From positions 62,001 through 126,000 of the forward strand of contig CAVVVC010000002.1 of NCBI GenBank assembly GCA_963751595.1: a stretch of DNA of 64,000 nucleotides, written 5' to 3'. Position numbers and translations under genes: made by a program. The stretch comes from JAHEGP01 sp963751595 (lineage in GTDB: Bacteria; Pseudomonadota; Gammaproteobacteria; Pseudomonadales; JAHEGP01). The notes beneath the pieces are model-generated. The model worked only from the letters and a program-made list of their open reading frames with translations. It made no database searches and was not told the DNA's origin. Shown one piece after another: positions 9,446 through 17,765 of this stretch (the first letter of the stretch is position 1; each line of letters opens with the position of its first letter).

Positions 9446-10419
9446 GGCTCGACCTCGGCGCCGCGTATCCGGCGCTCATACTCAGCGCCATCGAGCAGGC
9501 GCAACCCCAGTGCCCTGGCTACCGAGGGGTTGGTGCTGACGTGGAACCTTTCGGGCCAGTAAATCGAACCCGGATCGGGTTTTTTCAGCATTGCCAGGGC
9601 GATGGCCGCTGCTTGTTCGGCGATATCGGCGCGCCGGGAATGCAGGGATGCGACAGCGCCGGCATCGGTGTAGCGCGCGGAAAAGGCGATGATTGGTTTG
9701 GAGCGTTGATAAGACAGATACAAGAGCCATTTCGCCGTCTGGCTGTGCCAATGGGCCTTGTCCGGGAGAGCCAGCAGCAGGTCGGTTCGCCTCACCAGGG
9801 GGTCGAGGATCTTGACCGGGTTGGCGTCGGCGCTTACCGGCACCGTGATCAATTCGAGGCCTTGCTGGCTCGCGATATCAATGAGTTGAGATCGCTGCTC
9901 CTGCAGCACGGGGCCAAGCGCCAGCCCGGCGACTTTCGCCTCGGGAACCAACAGCCGTGCAAGTCTGAACTGGCGCTCGGGGGGTTGTTCAAAATACAGC
10001 CCGGACACGCCAGCCTCGAGCCCGGCGGCGACCGAGCCGTATCGTTCGCGCAATGCCTGGCGGTAAGTCGATTCGCTGACCAATGCGCATAACATCGGCT
10101 GGGTGCTGCGTTGGGCGAGGGCGATGGTGCTGGCTTCGTTGCCGATGCTGATGATCAGGTCGGCATCGGCGGGCAGGCGACCCGGCTCCAATTGGGTGCC
10201 TGACAGGTGCAGGACGCGCGGGGTAACGGGCTCCAGGCCCTGCTCGATAATGCGGGCGATGGATTGCAGTCGGGGGTCTTCACCACTGACGATAACGATG
10301 AGGTCCTGGGCGTATAGTGGCACCGTGGCGCAGGCGCAAAGGACCACGATTGCGATAACTTGCGCAAGTGCCTTTGTCACGCACCCGAAACCTGCGCTGA
10401 TTACACCGCAATTAGCCAC
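9442..10419 (-). CDS. Periplasmic ABC-type substrate-binding protein (PF04392-like), sensory partner
   Basis: 325 residues with an N-terminal hydrophobic segment ending in VPLYA|QD, consistent with a Sec signal peptide. The mature part has the two-lobed binding-protein pattern (VIVSGEDPRLQSIARIIEQGL; SIGNEAS; IIAFSARYTDAGAVASLH), most like the PF04392 family of periplasmic binding proteins. No permease or ATPase gene is nearby, so transport by a classical ABC system is unlikely. Its 4-nt overlap with the hybrid kinase gene suggests it presents a ligand to the kinase. GTG 10419 is taken as the start because GAAGGA stands 6 nt upstream; GTG 10380 would give a shorter leader. Ligand unknown. Confidence 0.75.
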   Translation of the reverse strand: MANCGVISAGFGCVTKALAQVIAIVVLCACATVPLYAQDLIVIVSGEDPRLQSIARIIEQGLEPVTPRVLHLSGTQLEPGRLPADADLIISIGNEASTIALAQRSTQPMLCALVSESTYRQALRERYGSVAAGLEAGVSGLYFEQPPERQFRLARLLVPEAKVAGLALGPVLQEQRSQLIDIASQQGLELITVPVSADANPVKILDPLVRRTDLLLALPDKAHWHSQTAKWLLYLSYQRSKPIIAFSARYTDAGAVASLHSRRADIAEQAAAIALAMLKKPDPGSIYWPERFHVSTNPSVARALGLRLLDGAEYERRIRGAEVEP

Positions 10420-10445
10420 AACGATCCTTCGTCTGGTGGATACCG

Positions 10446-12533
10446 TTATTGCCAGTCGACGCTCATTCTAAGATAGGCGCGTCGCTCAAAAATATTGAAA
10501 TCGTGGTATTCAACGTAATCATCCCCAAGCGCATTTTGCACAATCAGCTCCAGCAGGGTTGATGTCTGTCCCAACCCGATGGTTTTCGCCAGCCGCAGGT
10601 CCAGCCTATCGAATCGGTCGACATTGGCGCCCTGTTCCCATTCGACGTCATCCTGGAGGTAGTAATTGGCGCTGACTTCAAACCCCAGGGGCAAGCTGTA
10701 GCTGGCGAGGATGCTGGTGGTGAGGGCCGGCATCGCGTAGTCCATGTCGGCGAAATCCCCGGGGCCGGTTATCGGTGTTACCCGCTGCCGATCGCCCTCG
10801 AGGTCGATGTGGCTGTAGCTTCCGGCGAGCAGCAAGTTACTGGTGGGGCGATAGTTGAGGCTGATTTCGTAGCCGCGGGTGGTCATGTCAATGGCGTTGG
10901 TACGGATCAACGCAGGCGATGCAATATCCCCCGGAAAGTCTTCCGCCCGGGCCTCCTCGATCAGGTGCTTTTGCTCTTCGGTGAAAAATTTGACATCCAG
11001 GGTCAGGCCGAAACGGGGAAATTCCCCGAGATAGCTGATCTCGTAGTTAACTACGCTTTCGTTCTCGATGTCGGGATCGGTCAATACCTGCAGATCGGGT
11101 GGCAACCCCACCACTTCCTGGGCGCGATAGGCCTGGAACTGATAGGCCTCCAACAGGCTTGGGGGTCGATAACCCCGGGAGCCCGTCAGGCGAACGGTCT
11201 GCTGGGGGTTGATGTGAAAATTGGCGGAAAAACGCGGACTGAGGTAAGCGTCGCTAATCTCGTTTTTCTCACCCATCAGCCCCAGATTGAGGGTGAGCCA
11301 GGTGGCTGGCCGTGCTTCGATGTTGGTGAACAGGCGGTAAGAAGTATCGCTGAGCCAGTCGTCAGCATCGAACAGCCACTCGCTGCGGGCCCGGTCATAG
11401 CGCACGGCGCCGCCCCAATTAAGACGCAGCTTGGGGTTAAAGGCAATATTGTGACGCAGCTCCAGGTCCAGGCGATGGGAACGGGTCTCCAGTTCGATGG
11501 GGGGAAGCTGGAAATCCTCGAACCCGGGGAACAGTATTGGGATCAGTCCCGGTGGTATGCCCAGCTCCTCTGCCAGGGTACCCAGTGGCCGCGGCTCATC
11601 CTCGCCGGTGAGGTAATTGTGATAAAACCGCAGCTCGAAATCCTGTCTGCTGTCGAGATTCCGCTGCCAGTGCAGCGATTGGTAGCTGTAGCGAAAACTC
11701 CGCGTTGCCAGGTCACTGGGCCTGCCGTTGAGCCCCTCGCCGCCCATTCCGTTTTCGCTGCGGGAATAGCCGGCCTGGATATCCACGGTATTCGAGAGGT
11801 TGGGGGTCCAGACCCCCCGGTAGCCCAGGTGGCCGATCTCAAGCTGGTCATCGACCGCTTCGCCCTCGAACTCGGGAAAGCCGTCGTTGGTTTCGTAGCT
11901 GGCGGTCAGGCGATTGTGCATGTCACCCAGGGTGGTATTGTAAACCGCCGATACCCGGCGCATGTCGGCATAGCCGACGGTAGCGCGCACCGCACCGCCC
12001 TCATTGGCCACCGGTGAGCGGGTAACGATATTGATGGTGCCGAGGAAGGCATTGGCGCCATCCGCGGCCTGATTGGGGCCCCTTACAACCTCGATATATT
12101 CGATGTCCTGCAGCTCCACGCCCAGGGAGTGCCATTCCACGGCGGAGAGAATCGGCTCGTACACCGGGCGGCCATCCACCTTGACTTCCATCCGCCGCGG
12201 GTATTCATCGTCCAGGGAATGGTAATTGGCGCCGAAGCGATTGCCATTGACGTAATAGGCCTGAAAGCCGGGCACCAGGCGCAACACCTCGACCGGGGAG
12301 GTCGCGCCCGAGGCGGCTATCATGCGCTGATCGATGATGCTGACCGCGACCGGGGAGTCGGAAATCTTTTGCGGCAGGTGCGTCGGGCCTGTCACCATGA
12401 TCGGGTTTTGCAGGAAGTCTTCATCGGTGAGGGTCTCGCCGATGCCCTGCTGGGCGGGCAGGGCGATGGTGACTGTCGCCAGGAAGATGACGGTCGTTTG
12501 CAGCTCGGCGGGCCAGGGCGGCTTGCTCGACAT
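10446..12533 (-). CDS. TonB-dependent outer-membrane receptor
   Basis: 695 residues. The N-terminal hydrophobic segment (about residues 13-27) is a signal peptide, followed by a short region with IMVTG resembling a TonB-box context. The plug domain follows (SPVAVSIIDQRMI; VLRLVPGFQ; IEYIEVVRGPNQAADGANAFLGTINIVTR). Beta-barrel strands run to the C-terminal LRMSVDWQ, which has the aromatic outer-membrane signature near the end. It lies 20 bp downstream of the response regulator gene and 26 bp upstream of the binding-protein gene, so the operon joins an outer-membrane gate to a phosphorelay. No FecR/ECF sigma partner and no N-terminal signalling extension are seen, so it is not a classical transducer. 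Substrate unknown. Confidence 0.9.
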   Translation of the reverse strand: MSSKPPWPAELQTTVIFLATVTIALPAQQGIGETLTDEDFLQNPIMVTGPTHLPQKISDSPVAVSIIDQRMIAASGATSPVEVLRLVPGFQAYYVNGNRFGANYHSLDDEYPRRMEVKVDGRPVYEPILSAVEWHSLGVELQDIEYIEVVRGPNQAADGANAFLGTINIVTRSPVANEGGAVRATVGYADMRRVSAVYNTTLGDMHNRLTASYETNDGFPEFEGEAVDDQLEIGHLGYRGVWTPNLSNTVDIQAGYSRSENGMGGEGLNGRPSDLATRSFRYSYQSLHWQRNLDSRQDFELRFYHNYLTGEDEPRPLGTLAEELGIPPGLIPILFPGFEDFQLPPIELETRSHRLDLELRHNIAFNPKLRLNWGGAVRYDRARSEWLFDADDWLSDTSYRLFTNIEARPATWLTLNLGLMGEKNEISDAYLSPRFSANFHINPQQTVRLTGSRGYRPPSLLEAYQFQAYRAQEVVGLPPDLQVLTDPDIENESVVNYEISYLGEFPRFGLTLDVKFFTEEQKHLIEEARAEDFPGDIASPALIRTNAIDMTTRGYEISLNYRPTSNLLLAGSYSHIDLEGDRQRVTPITGPGDFADMDYAMPALTTSILASYSLPLGFEVSANYYLQDDVEWEQGANVDRFDRLDLRLAKTIGLGQTSTLLELIVQNALGDDYVEYHDFNIFERRAYLRMSVDWQ

Positions 12534-12553
12534 AATGTGGTGTTTCCCCCGCT

Positions 12554-13213
12554 TCAGGCTGTTGCCGGCCGATCGTTGAGCTTCTGCATCAGCACTCCGG
12601 CCTGGGTTCGGTTGCTCAGGGCCAATGCGCGCAGTATCGCGCTGACATGGACTTTTATCGTGTTTTCAGAAAGCTGGCAGTGGCGCGCAATTTGTTTATT
12701 GGACTGGCCCTGGGCAAGCAGGTGCAGTATCTCCAACTGGCGGGGGGTCAGGCATGCCAACAACTGTTCGCGGCTTGTTCCCGGCGCTACCTCGCCGTTG
12801 GCGGCCATCGCCGCGGGATTGACCTGGGTCATGGCATCCGGCAGGAATACGCGGCCTTCCAGTATCACTTCCAGCGCTGCGATCAGACGGTCGCTGCAGA
12901 ACGACTTGGGGATAAATCCCTGGGCGCCTGTATCGATAGCCTTGCGCATGTGGGCGGGATTTTCTGATGCCGATACCACCACTACCTTGAGCCCGGGGTG
13001 CTGGCCGCACAACTGGCGCATGGACTCGAAGCTGTCCTCGCCGGGGATAAACAGATCAACGACGGCAAGGTCCATGGGCTGGCGCGCCAGGATCGCGATG
13101 GCCTGGGCACAGTTGGCAGCCTCGGTGATTTCCACGTCGGCAAGGTGCCGGCGCAGGATGTCGCTGAGTCCAGTGCGGATCAGGGCGTGATCATCGACGA
13201 TTATGACTCGCAT
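12554..13213 (-). CDS. NarL/LuxR-family response regulator
   Basis: 219 residues from ATG 13213, which is preceded by GGAG 8 nt upstream; the open frame upstream of this ATG has no receiver homology. The receiver domain starts MRVIIVDDHALIRTG, with phospho-accepting Asp53 (LAVVDLFIP) and Lys103 (IPKSF). The C-terminal LuxR-type helix-turn-helix contains LTPRQLEILHLLAQGQSNKQIARHCQLSEN in its usual place. First gene of the operon with the receptor, binding protein and hybrid kinase, so it is the probable output of that relay and may autoregulate the operon from the 13214-13466 spacer, which faces a divergent SDR gene. Confidence 0.9.
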   Translation of the reverse strand: MRVIIVDDHALIRTGLSDILRRHLADVEITEAANCAQAIAILARQPMDLAVVDLFIPGEDSFESMRQLCGQHPGLKVVVVSASENPAHMRKAIDTGAQGFIPKSFCSDRLIAALEVILEGRVFLPDAMTQVNPAAMAANGEVAPGTSREQLLACLTPRQLEILHLLAQGQSNKQIARHCQLSENTIKVHVSAILRALALSNRTQAGVLMQKLNDRPATA

Positions 13214-13466
13214 GTCGTGTGCTCCCCCGTTTGGCCGGCGGTTCTGCGGACGTGGCCGCAATGGGCCATCTGACATCCGCAGATGGCGATTGCTGGCCCG
13301 GGCAGCTCTTTGTGCCGCTACCATTCCTTAGTCCCTGTCCGATGATACCGTAAACACGGCCACTGCCGGAACTCAATCTGCTGCGACGGCATACGAGGGG
13401 ATAAGGTGTCCCTTGCCAGTCCGGGAAAATAGTGGCTTGATAGAGTCTCAGGACAAGGAGCCCATG

Positions 13467-14258
13467 ATGGCAATATTGGAACAATTTCAGCTCGACGGTA
13501 AGGTGGCAATCGTAACCGGCGGGGGTAAGGGCATCGGGGCCGCCATCGCCCGGGGGTATGCCGAGGCGGGCGCTGACATCGTGGTGGCGGCTCGAACCCG
13601 CTCTGACATCGAGCTGGTCGCCGCCGAGGTGCGCGCAGCAGGCGGGCGGGCGATTGCAGTGCCCACGGACGTGATGCAGGAAAAACAGTTGCTGCGACTG
13701 GTGACAGCCACACTGGAGGAATTCGGTCGTATCGATGTGCTCGTCAACAATACCGACGGATCATTACCGAAGCCCGCCCTGGACACCAGCACCCTGGAAT
13801 TCGACATGGCGTTTCGCTTTCATGTGGCGACCGCGTTCGCACTGTCCCGCATTGCTGCCCCCAGCATGGTGGAGTCTGCCGGTGGCGGCGCCATCGTGAA
13901 TGTATCCTCGGTCGTGGGTCATCCGCCCCAGGACTGTGCGGCACAGGGGACCGCCAGGGCGGCACTGTTTCACCTGACCCGTGCCCTGGCGCGGGAGTTT
14001 GCACCGCAGGTTCGGGTTAATGCCATCGCTGCAGGGTCGATCGCAGTCGAGGCCCCGGGGGCGGCGCCAGACGCTGCTGATATCGAGCGCAAGCTAATCG
14101 GGATGAAACCCTCGGGGCAACTGGGCTCGGCAGACGGCGTCGCGGCCTGCGCGCTGTACTTTGCTGCCCCGGCATCGGCCTGCATCAACGGCAACGTCGT
14201 TGCCGTTGATGGGGGACTCCCTGCCACTGACACGGAACCGCCTGGGATATTTGGCTGA
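13467..14258 (+). CDS. Short-chain dehydrogenase/reductase-fold protein lacking the catalytic Tyr-Lys
   Basis: 263 residues with an SDR fold. The NAD(P)-binding motif is TGGGKGIG (residues 17-24), a VLVNNTDG segment replaces the usual NNAG, the serine region is VNVSSVV, and INGNVVAVDGG lies near the C-terminus. The active-site motif YxxxK is replaced: Gln160 (CAG at 13944) stands for Tyr and Arg164 (AGG at 13956) for Lys. Classical oxidoreductase chemistry is therefore doubtful. AAGGAG at 13455-13460 gives 6-nt spacing to ATG 13467 (ATG 13464 is an alternative). It stands alone between a divergent regulator and a convergent cupin gene, so context gives no substrate. Confidence 0.85.
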   Translation: MAILEQFQLDGKVAIVTGGGKGIGAAIARGYAEAGADIVVAARTRSDIELVAAEVRAAGGRAIAVPTDVMQEKQLLRLVTATLEEFGRIDVLVNNTDGSLPKPALDTSTLEFDMAFRFHVATAFALSRIAAPSMVESAGGGAIVNVSSVVGHPPQDCAAQGTARAALFHLTRALAREFAPQVRVNAIAAGSIAVEAPGAAPDAADIERKLIGMKPSGQLGSADGVAACALYFAAPASACINGNVVAVDGGLPATDTEPPGIFG

Positions 14259-14356
14259 TCGCCGCGCAGCACCGTGGCCGGTTTCCTGGCCAGGGTGGCG
14301 TGGTGACCCCAAGCCGGTGCGTCATTGCTTGGGGGGCGGGCGTTCGGAGGCAGGCC

Positions 14357-15010
14357 TTACCCTGTTCTGAGGTGACCGGTTTTCAGCCAGAAGACGGTAT
14401 CTTCCTCTACCGCGATCAACGTGCGGCTGAGATGGGGACCACGCAACCAGTATCCCACGCCGTAGCTCGCGTTCTCGCTGCGCAACTCTCCCGACAGGAC
14501 AAGTATTTCCTCACCCCCCCAACCCTCAACCGGGTCCGGCGCGTGCCCCGCGGGCCAGTAAACAAGCGCGGTATGCTCCGACTTGAAATCATGCAGCGGC
14601 ATCAGGCGCAAGGCCCCCAGGCCTGGCATCCATGGCGTTTTGCGGGTATCGACGTGGATCTGCTGGCGGTCCCCGGCCTGAAACTGATGCAGCTTGACGA
14701 ACAGGGTACAACCCGCCTTGCTGAAAGAGGTGTGCTTGAACCCCGGCGGGTTGCGAATATAGGACCCCTCGGGATAATCCCCGTATTCATCGGAGAAGGT
14801 GCCCTCCAGCACCAGGATTTCCTCCCCCTGGGGATGGCCGTGCTGGGCAAAGCGCGCCTCGGGGTCAAACCGCACGATTGAGGTGGCATGGCCGCGCTCA
14901 CGCTCTTCCCGGGACAGGGGTTTGCGCCAGACGCCGGGAGCAGGGCTGGCCACCGACTGCTGGGCATTGGTGTCGATGATGACAGTTTGGCTGAAGTCCA
15001 TATTAAACAT
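14357..15010 (-). CDS. ChrR-like double cupin domain protein
   Basis: About 217 residues with two cupin modules. The first contains HGHPQGEEILVLEG and a later histidine in PGFKH, the usual metal-ligand arrangement. The second contains WGGEEILVLSGEL and GYWLRGPH. The layout resembles the cupin part of ChrR anti-sigma factors and stand-alone relatives, but no zinc-binding N-terminal anti-sigma domain and no adjacent ECF sigma gene are present, so an anti-sigma role is unlikely. The start is uncertain: ATG 15010 or 15001 fits family N-termini (MDFSQTVIIDT), while ATG 15068-15070 would add 20 residues. Possible roles include small-molecule binding or a dioxygenase-like reaction. Confidence 0.75.
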   Translation of the reverse strand: MFNMDFSQTVIIDTNAQQSVASPAPGVWRKPLSREERERGHATSIVRFDPEARFAQHGHPQGEEILVLEGTFSDEYGDYPEGSYIRNPPGFKHTSFSKAGCTLFVKLHQFQAGDRQQIHVDTRKTPWMPGLGALRLMPLHDFKSEHTALVYWPAGHAPDPVEGWGGEEILVLSGELRSENASYGVGYWLRGPHLSRTLIAVEEDTVFWLKTGHLRTG

Positions 15011-15103
15011 GGCGAGAGTTTGCCCCAGCTTGTTCCGAAGCCCAATTGGACACTCCGGGTAGGGCGTCATTTTCGGCGCCCCCAGCCCGGTGTTGGTGGT
15101 GTG

Positions 15104-15583
15104 TCAGAGTGCCTGCATCAGGTTTTCCGCCGAGCTGACGTCTACCCCCGCACCGGCTTCGAGGTTGAATACCTTGATAACACCGTTGTCAACCAGCATC
15201 GAGTAGCGCTGCGAGCGCTTGCCCATGCCGAAACCGCTGGCATCGAAGCTGACGCCCAGCAGTTCGGTGAGTTCGCAGTTACCATCCGCTAGCATCATAA
15301 TGGCCTCTGCATTCTGCTCCTTGCCCCATGCGTCCATGACGAAGGCATCGTTGACCGACAGGCAGACAATCTGGTCGACACCTTTGGCCAGAATCTTGTC
15401 GGCGTTGGCCACGAAGCCGGGAAGGTGGGTCAGCGAGCAACCGGGGGTGAACGCACCCGGTACCGCAAACAACGCGACTTTCTGGTTGTCGAAAATCTCG
15501 CTGGTAGTGATGGGCTCCGGGCCGCTCTCGCCCATGATCATCAGTGTGCAGGAGGGAATTGAGTCGCCAACTTTAACTGTCAT
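15104..15583 (-). CDS. Peroxiredoxin, Prx5/AhpE-like (thiol peroxidase)
   Basis: 159 residues. VPGAFTPGCSLTHLPGF carries the peroxidatic cysteine in the Prx5-type context (PGAFTP-x-C), and the rest (MDAWGKEQNA; DGNCELTELLGV; RSQRYSMLVDNG) is typical of the redoxin/Prx5 family, which reduces peroxides with thioredoxin or glutathione. ATG 15583 has AGAGGA 7-8 nt upstream; the frame upstream of it is not conserved. It is on the same strand as the HerA-like and trxC genes but separated by about 80 bp. A thioredoxin (trxC) lies 2 kb away and is a plausible but unproven reductant. Confidence 0.92.
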   Translation of the reverse strand: MTVKVGDSIPSCTLMIMGESGPEPITTSEIFDNQKVALFAVPGAFTPGCSLTHLPGFVANADKILAKGVDQIVCLSVNDAFVMDAWGKEQNAEAIMMLADGNCELTELLGVSFDASGFGMGKRSQRYSMLVDNGVIKVFNLEAGAGVDVSSAENLMQAL

Positions 15584-15663
15584 TTTATTTTCCTCTTGTC
15601 TGTTGTGGGGGGAAATCCAGACCCCAACCATAACCGCGAAACGCCCCCGGCGTCGAGGGTCTG

Positions 15664-17112
15664 TTAGCGCTTGCCGCGAAAAGAGCCCATCAGGCCGCGC
15701 ACCAGCTGCCGGCCCAACTGGTTGCCAAAGCTTCGGGCAGCGCTTTTCAGCATGGTTTCCGTCGGTGTTTGCCGGGTGCTGCTGCGCTGGGGTTGGTCCG
15801 GGGTCTGCCTGGCCTGCTCGAAGGCGGCGTTCTCGGCGCGGATTTTGAGCATTTCATAGGCCGATTGTCGATCCAGCAATTCATCGTACCGATGTCCCAG
15901 CGGGGAGCGCCGTTGGTGCTCAGCGCGTTCTTCAGCCGTGATGGGGCCAATGCGGGAGGCCGGCGGCCCAATCAGCACGCGTTCGACCGGTGTCGGGTGG
16001 CCCTTTTCATTGAGTACCGACACTAGCGCTTCGCCGACACCGAGTTCGGTGATGACCTTTTCGGTATCCAGCGCGGGGTTGGTGCGAAAGGTTTGCGCCG
16101 CTGCGCGCACCGCTTTCTGGTCCCGCGGGGTAAATGCGCGAAGGGCGTGTTGCACGCGATTGCCCAATTGGCCCAGCACCGAGTCCGGCACGTCGAGTGG
16201 ATTCTGGGTGACAAAAAAGATACCCACGCCCTTGGAGCGTATCAGCCTTACGACCTGCTCAATCTTGTCGAGCAGGGCATCGGGGGCGTCGTCGAACAGC
16301 AGGTGAGCTTCGTCGAAAAAGAACACCAGGCGGGGCTTGTCCAGGTCGCCCACTTCGGGAAGCTGTTCGAACAGCTCCGAGATCAGCCACAGCAGAAACA
16401 TGGCGTAGAGGCGCGGTTCCTGCATTAGCTGGGTGGCGTCGAGTATGCTGATGACGCCGTTGCCGGAAAAGTCGGTCTGCATGATATCCGGGAGCTCGAT
16501 AGCGGGCTCACCAAAAAAATGATCGGCGCCTTGCTGTTCCAGCACCAGGAGCCGGCGCTGGATGGCAGCAATGCTCGAGCCACTCATACTGCCATAGTCC
16601 CGGCGCAGGGTCTTCGCATTGTCTGCTATCCAGCTCAGCATGGCGCGGAGGTCTTTCATGTCCAGCAGCAGCAGGCCCTGGTCGTCAGCAATCTTGAAGG
16701 CGGCATAGAGAATGCCGGTCTGGGTTTCGTTGAGGTTTAGCAGGCCTGCGAGTAACAGAGGGCCCATGTCGGAGATGGTCGCGCGCGCCGGGTGGCCCTG
16801 CTCACCGTAGATATCCCATAGCAGCGTTGGAAAACCTTGCGGATGATAATCGCTGAGTTTGAGTGCATCGACCCGGGCCTGGATCTTGTCGTTGCTGACC
16901 ATGGGTTTGGACAGGCCTGACAGGTCGCCTTTGACGTCTGCCATAAAGACCGGTACTCCGGCCATCGAGAAACCCTCGGCGAGCCGTTGCAGGGTGACGG
17001 TCTTGCCGGTGCCGGTGGCTCCACTGACCAGACCATGGCGAGTGGCCATCGCCAGTGGCAGCTCGATGCAGCGGTGCTCGTTGCCACCGATTACGAAGGG
17101 CTTGGCTTGCAT
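15664..17112 (-). CDS. HerA-like/DUF853 P-loop ATPase (YjgR family)
   Basis: 482 residues. An N-terminal VIGGNEHRCIELPLA strand leads to the Walker A motif SGATGTGKTVTL. A Walker B-like strand is RLVFFFDEAHLLFDD, and a sensor segment FVTQNPLDVPDSVLGQLGNRVQHALRAFTP follows; all are characteristic of the DUF853 (YjgR) group of HerA/FtsK-superfamily ATPases. The C-terminal ~70 residues are basic and low-complexity. The cellular function of this group is not known; HerA relatives are DNA translocases. ATG 17112 has AGGAG 9 nt upstream. No NurA nuclease gene is adjacent. Confidence 0.88.
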   Translation of the reverse strand: MQAKPFVIGGNEHRCIELPLAMATRHGLVSGATGTGKTVTLQRLAEGFSMAGVPVFMADVKGDLSGLSKPMVSNDKIQARVDALKLSDYHPQGFPTLLWDIYGEQGHPARATISDMGPLLLAGLLNLNETQTGILYAAFKIADDQGLLLLDMKDLRAMLSWIADNAKTLRRDYGSMSGSSIAAIQRRLLVLEQQGADHFFGEPAIELPDIMQTDFSGNGVISILDATQLMQEPRLYAMFLLWLISELFEQLPEVGDLDKPRLVFFFDEAHLLFDDAPDALLDKIEQVVRLIRSKGVGIFFVTQNPLDVPDSVLGQLGNRVQHALRAFTPRDQKAVRAAAQTFRTNPALDTEKVITELGVGEALVSVLNEKGHPTPVERVLIGPPASRIGPITAEERAEHQRRSPLGHRYDELLDRQSAYEMLKIRAENAAFEQARQTPDQPQRSSTRQTPTETMLKSAARSFGNQLGRQLVRGLMGSFRGKR

Positions 17113-17248
17113 TGACAGAATCTCCTGCTGCTATCCCGACCTGGCCTCCTGACTGACAGGGGGTTCAGGGGGCATATTTTAGTCCAGTTGAAAGGCTCGG
17201 GGTCGCGGTTGGGACAGTATCATGCCAGCCGCGCACCGGGTGATGCGG

Positions 17249-17704
17249 CTAGTAGGCGACATCGGGAAGTGGCTGCGCGGCACTGGCGGCAGGTGCTGGT
17301 GCGGCTTTCGGCCCGGCATCGCTGGGTCGCGGCGCGGCGCGGTTGCCGAGGGCGATGGGGTTGCAATTCTTGATGCTGACCCGCCCCTCCAGCATGTTGC
17401 GCTTCGAGTACTCCTCGAAATAGCAGATATTTTTTTCCGGATCATAGTTTTCGATCCACAGGTTTTCATCTTTCCAGGTCGCCGCGATGTGCTGCAGCCC
17501 GTCGGGAACGGTCACCGACATCACCCCGCCGTAGCGCTTGACGAAAATTTGCTGGAAGTGAAAGTAGTAGGCCGCTAAACCGGTCAGCAGAATGATGGCG
17601 GCGGCACCGAAGGCCATTTTCCAGTTGGCCAGCTTGCCGCCAATGAGAAACATCGCGAGCATTACCAACGCGATGACACAGCCCCAATAGAAATACGTGA
17701 TCAT
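17249..17704 (-). CDS. Hypothetical membrane protein with basic/Ala-Pro-rich tail
   Basis: 151 residues, not recognised. Two hydrophobic helices near the N-terminus (about residues 4-22 and 31-48) are followed by a soluble segment of ~70 residues with two cysteines (ICYFEEY; VSIKNCNP) and a low-complexity Ala/Pro tail (PRPSDAGPKAAPAPAAS). The start ATG 17704 has GGGGAG 7 nt upstream. It sits 61 bp after trxC in the same direction and may be co-transcribed with leuA-trxC. A small inner-membrane protein with a C-terminal periplasmic or cytoplasmic domain is the most that can be said. Confidence 0.7.
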   Translation of the reverse strand: MITYFYWGCVIALVMLAMFLIGGKLANWKMAFGAAAIILLTGLAAYYFHFQQIFVKRYGGVMSVTVPDGLQHIAATWKDENLWIENYDPEKNICYFEEYSKRNMLEGRVSIKNCNPIALGNRAAPRPSDAGPKAAPAPAASAAQPLPDVAY

Positions 17705-17765
17705 GTACCGGCTCCCCTGACTGGTTTGATGATGCAGGGAGTGTGCCGTGACACGGCAGTGTTCG

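Noticed and set aside
8558..9562. Long plus-strand open frame opposite the hybrid kinase gene
   Set aside because: It is antisense to a gene with clear domains, has no recognisable protein features, and is explained by high GC at third positions.
10809..12017. 402-codon plus-strand open frame opposite the TonB-dependent receptor
   Set aside because: Shadow of the receptor gene; its translation shows no domain or start signal.
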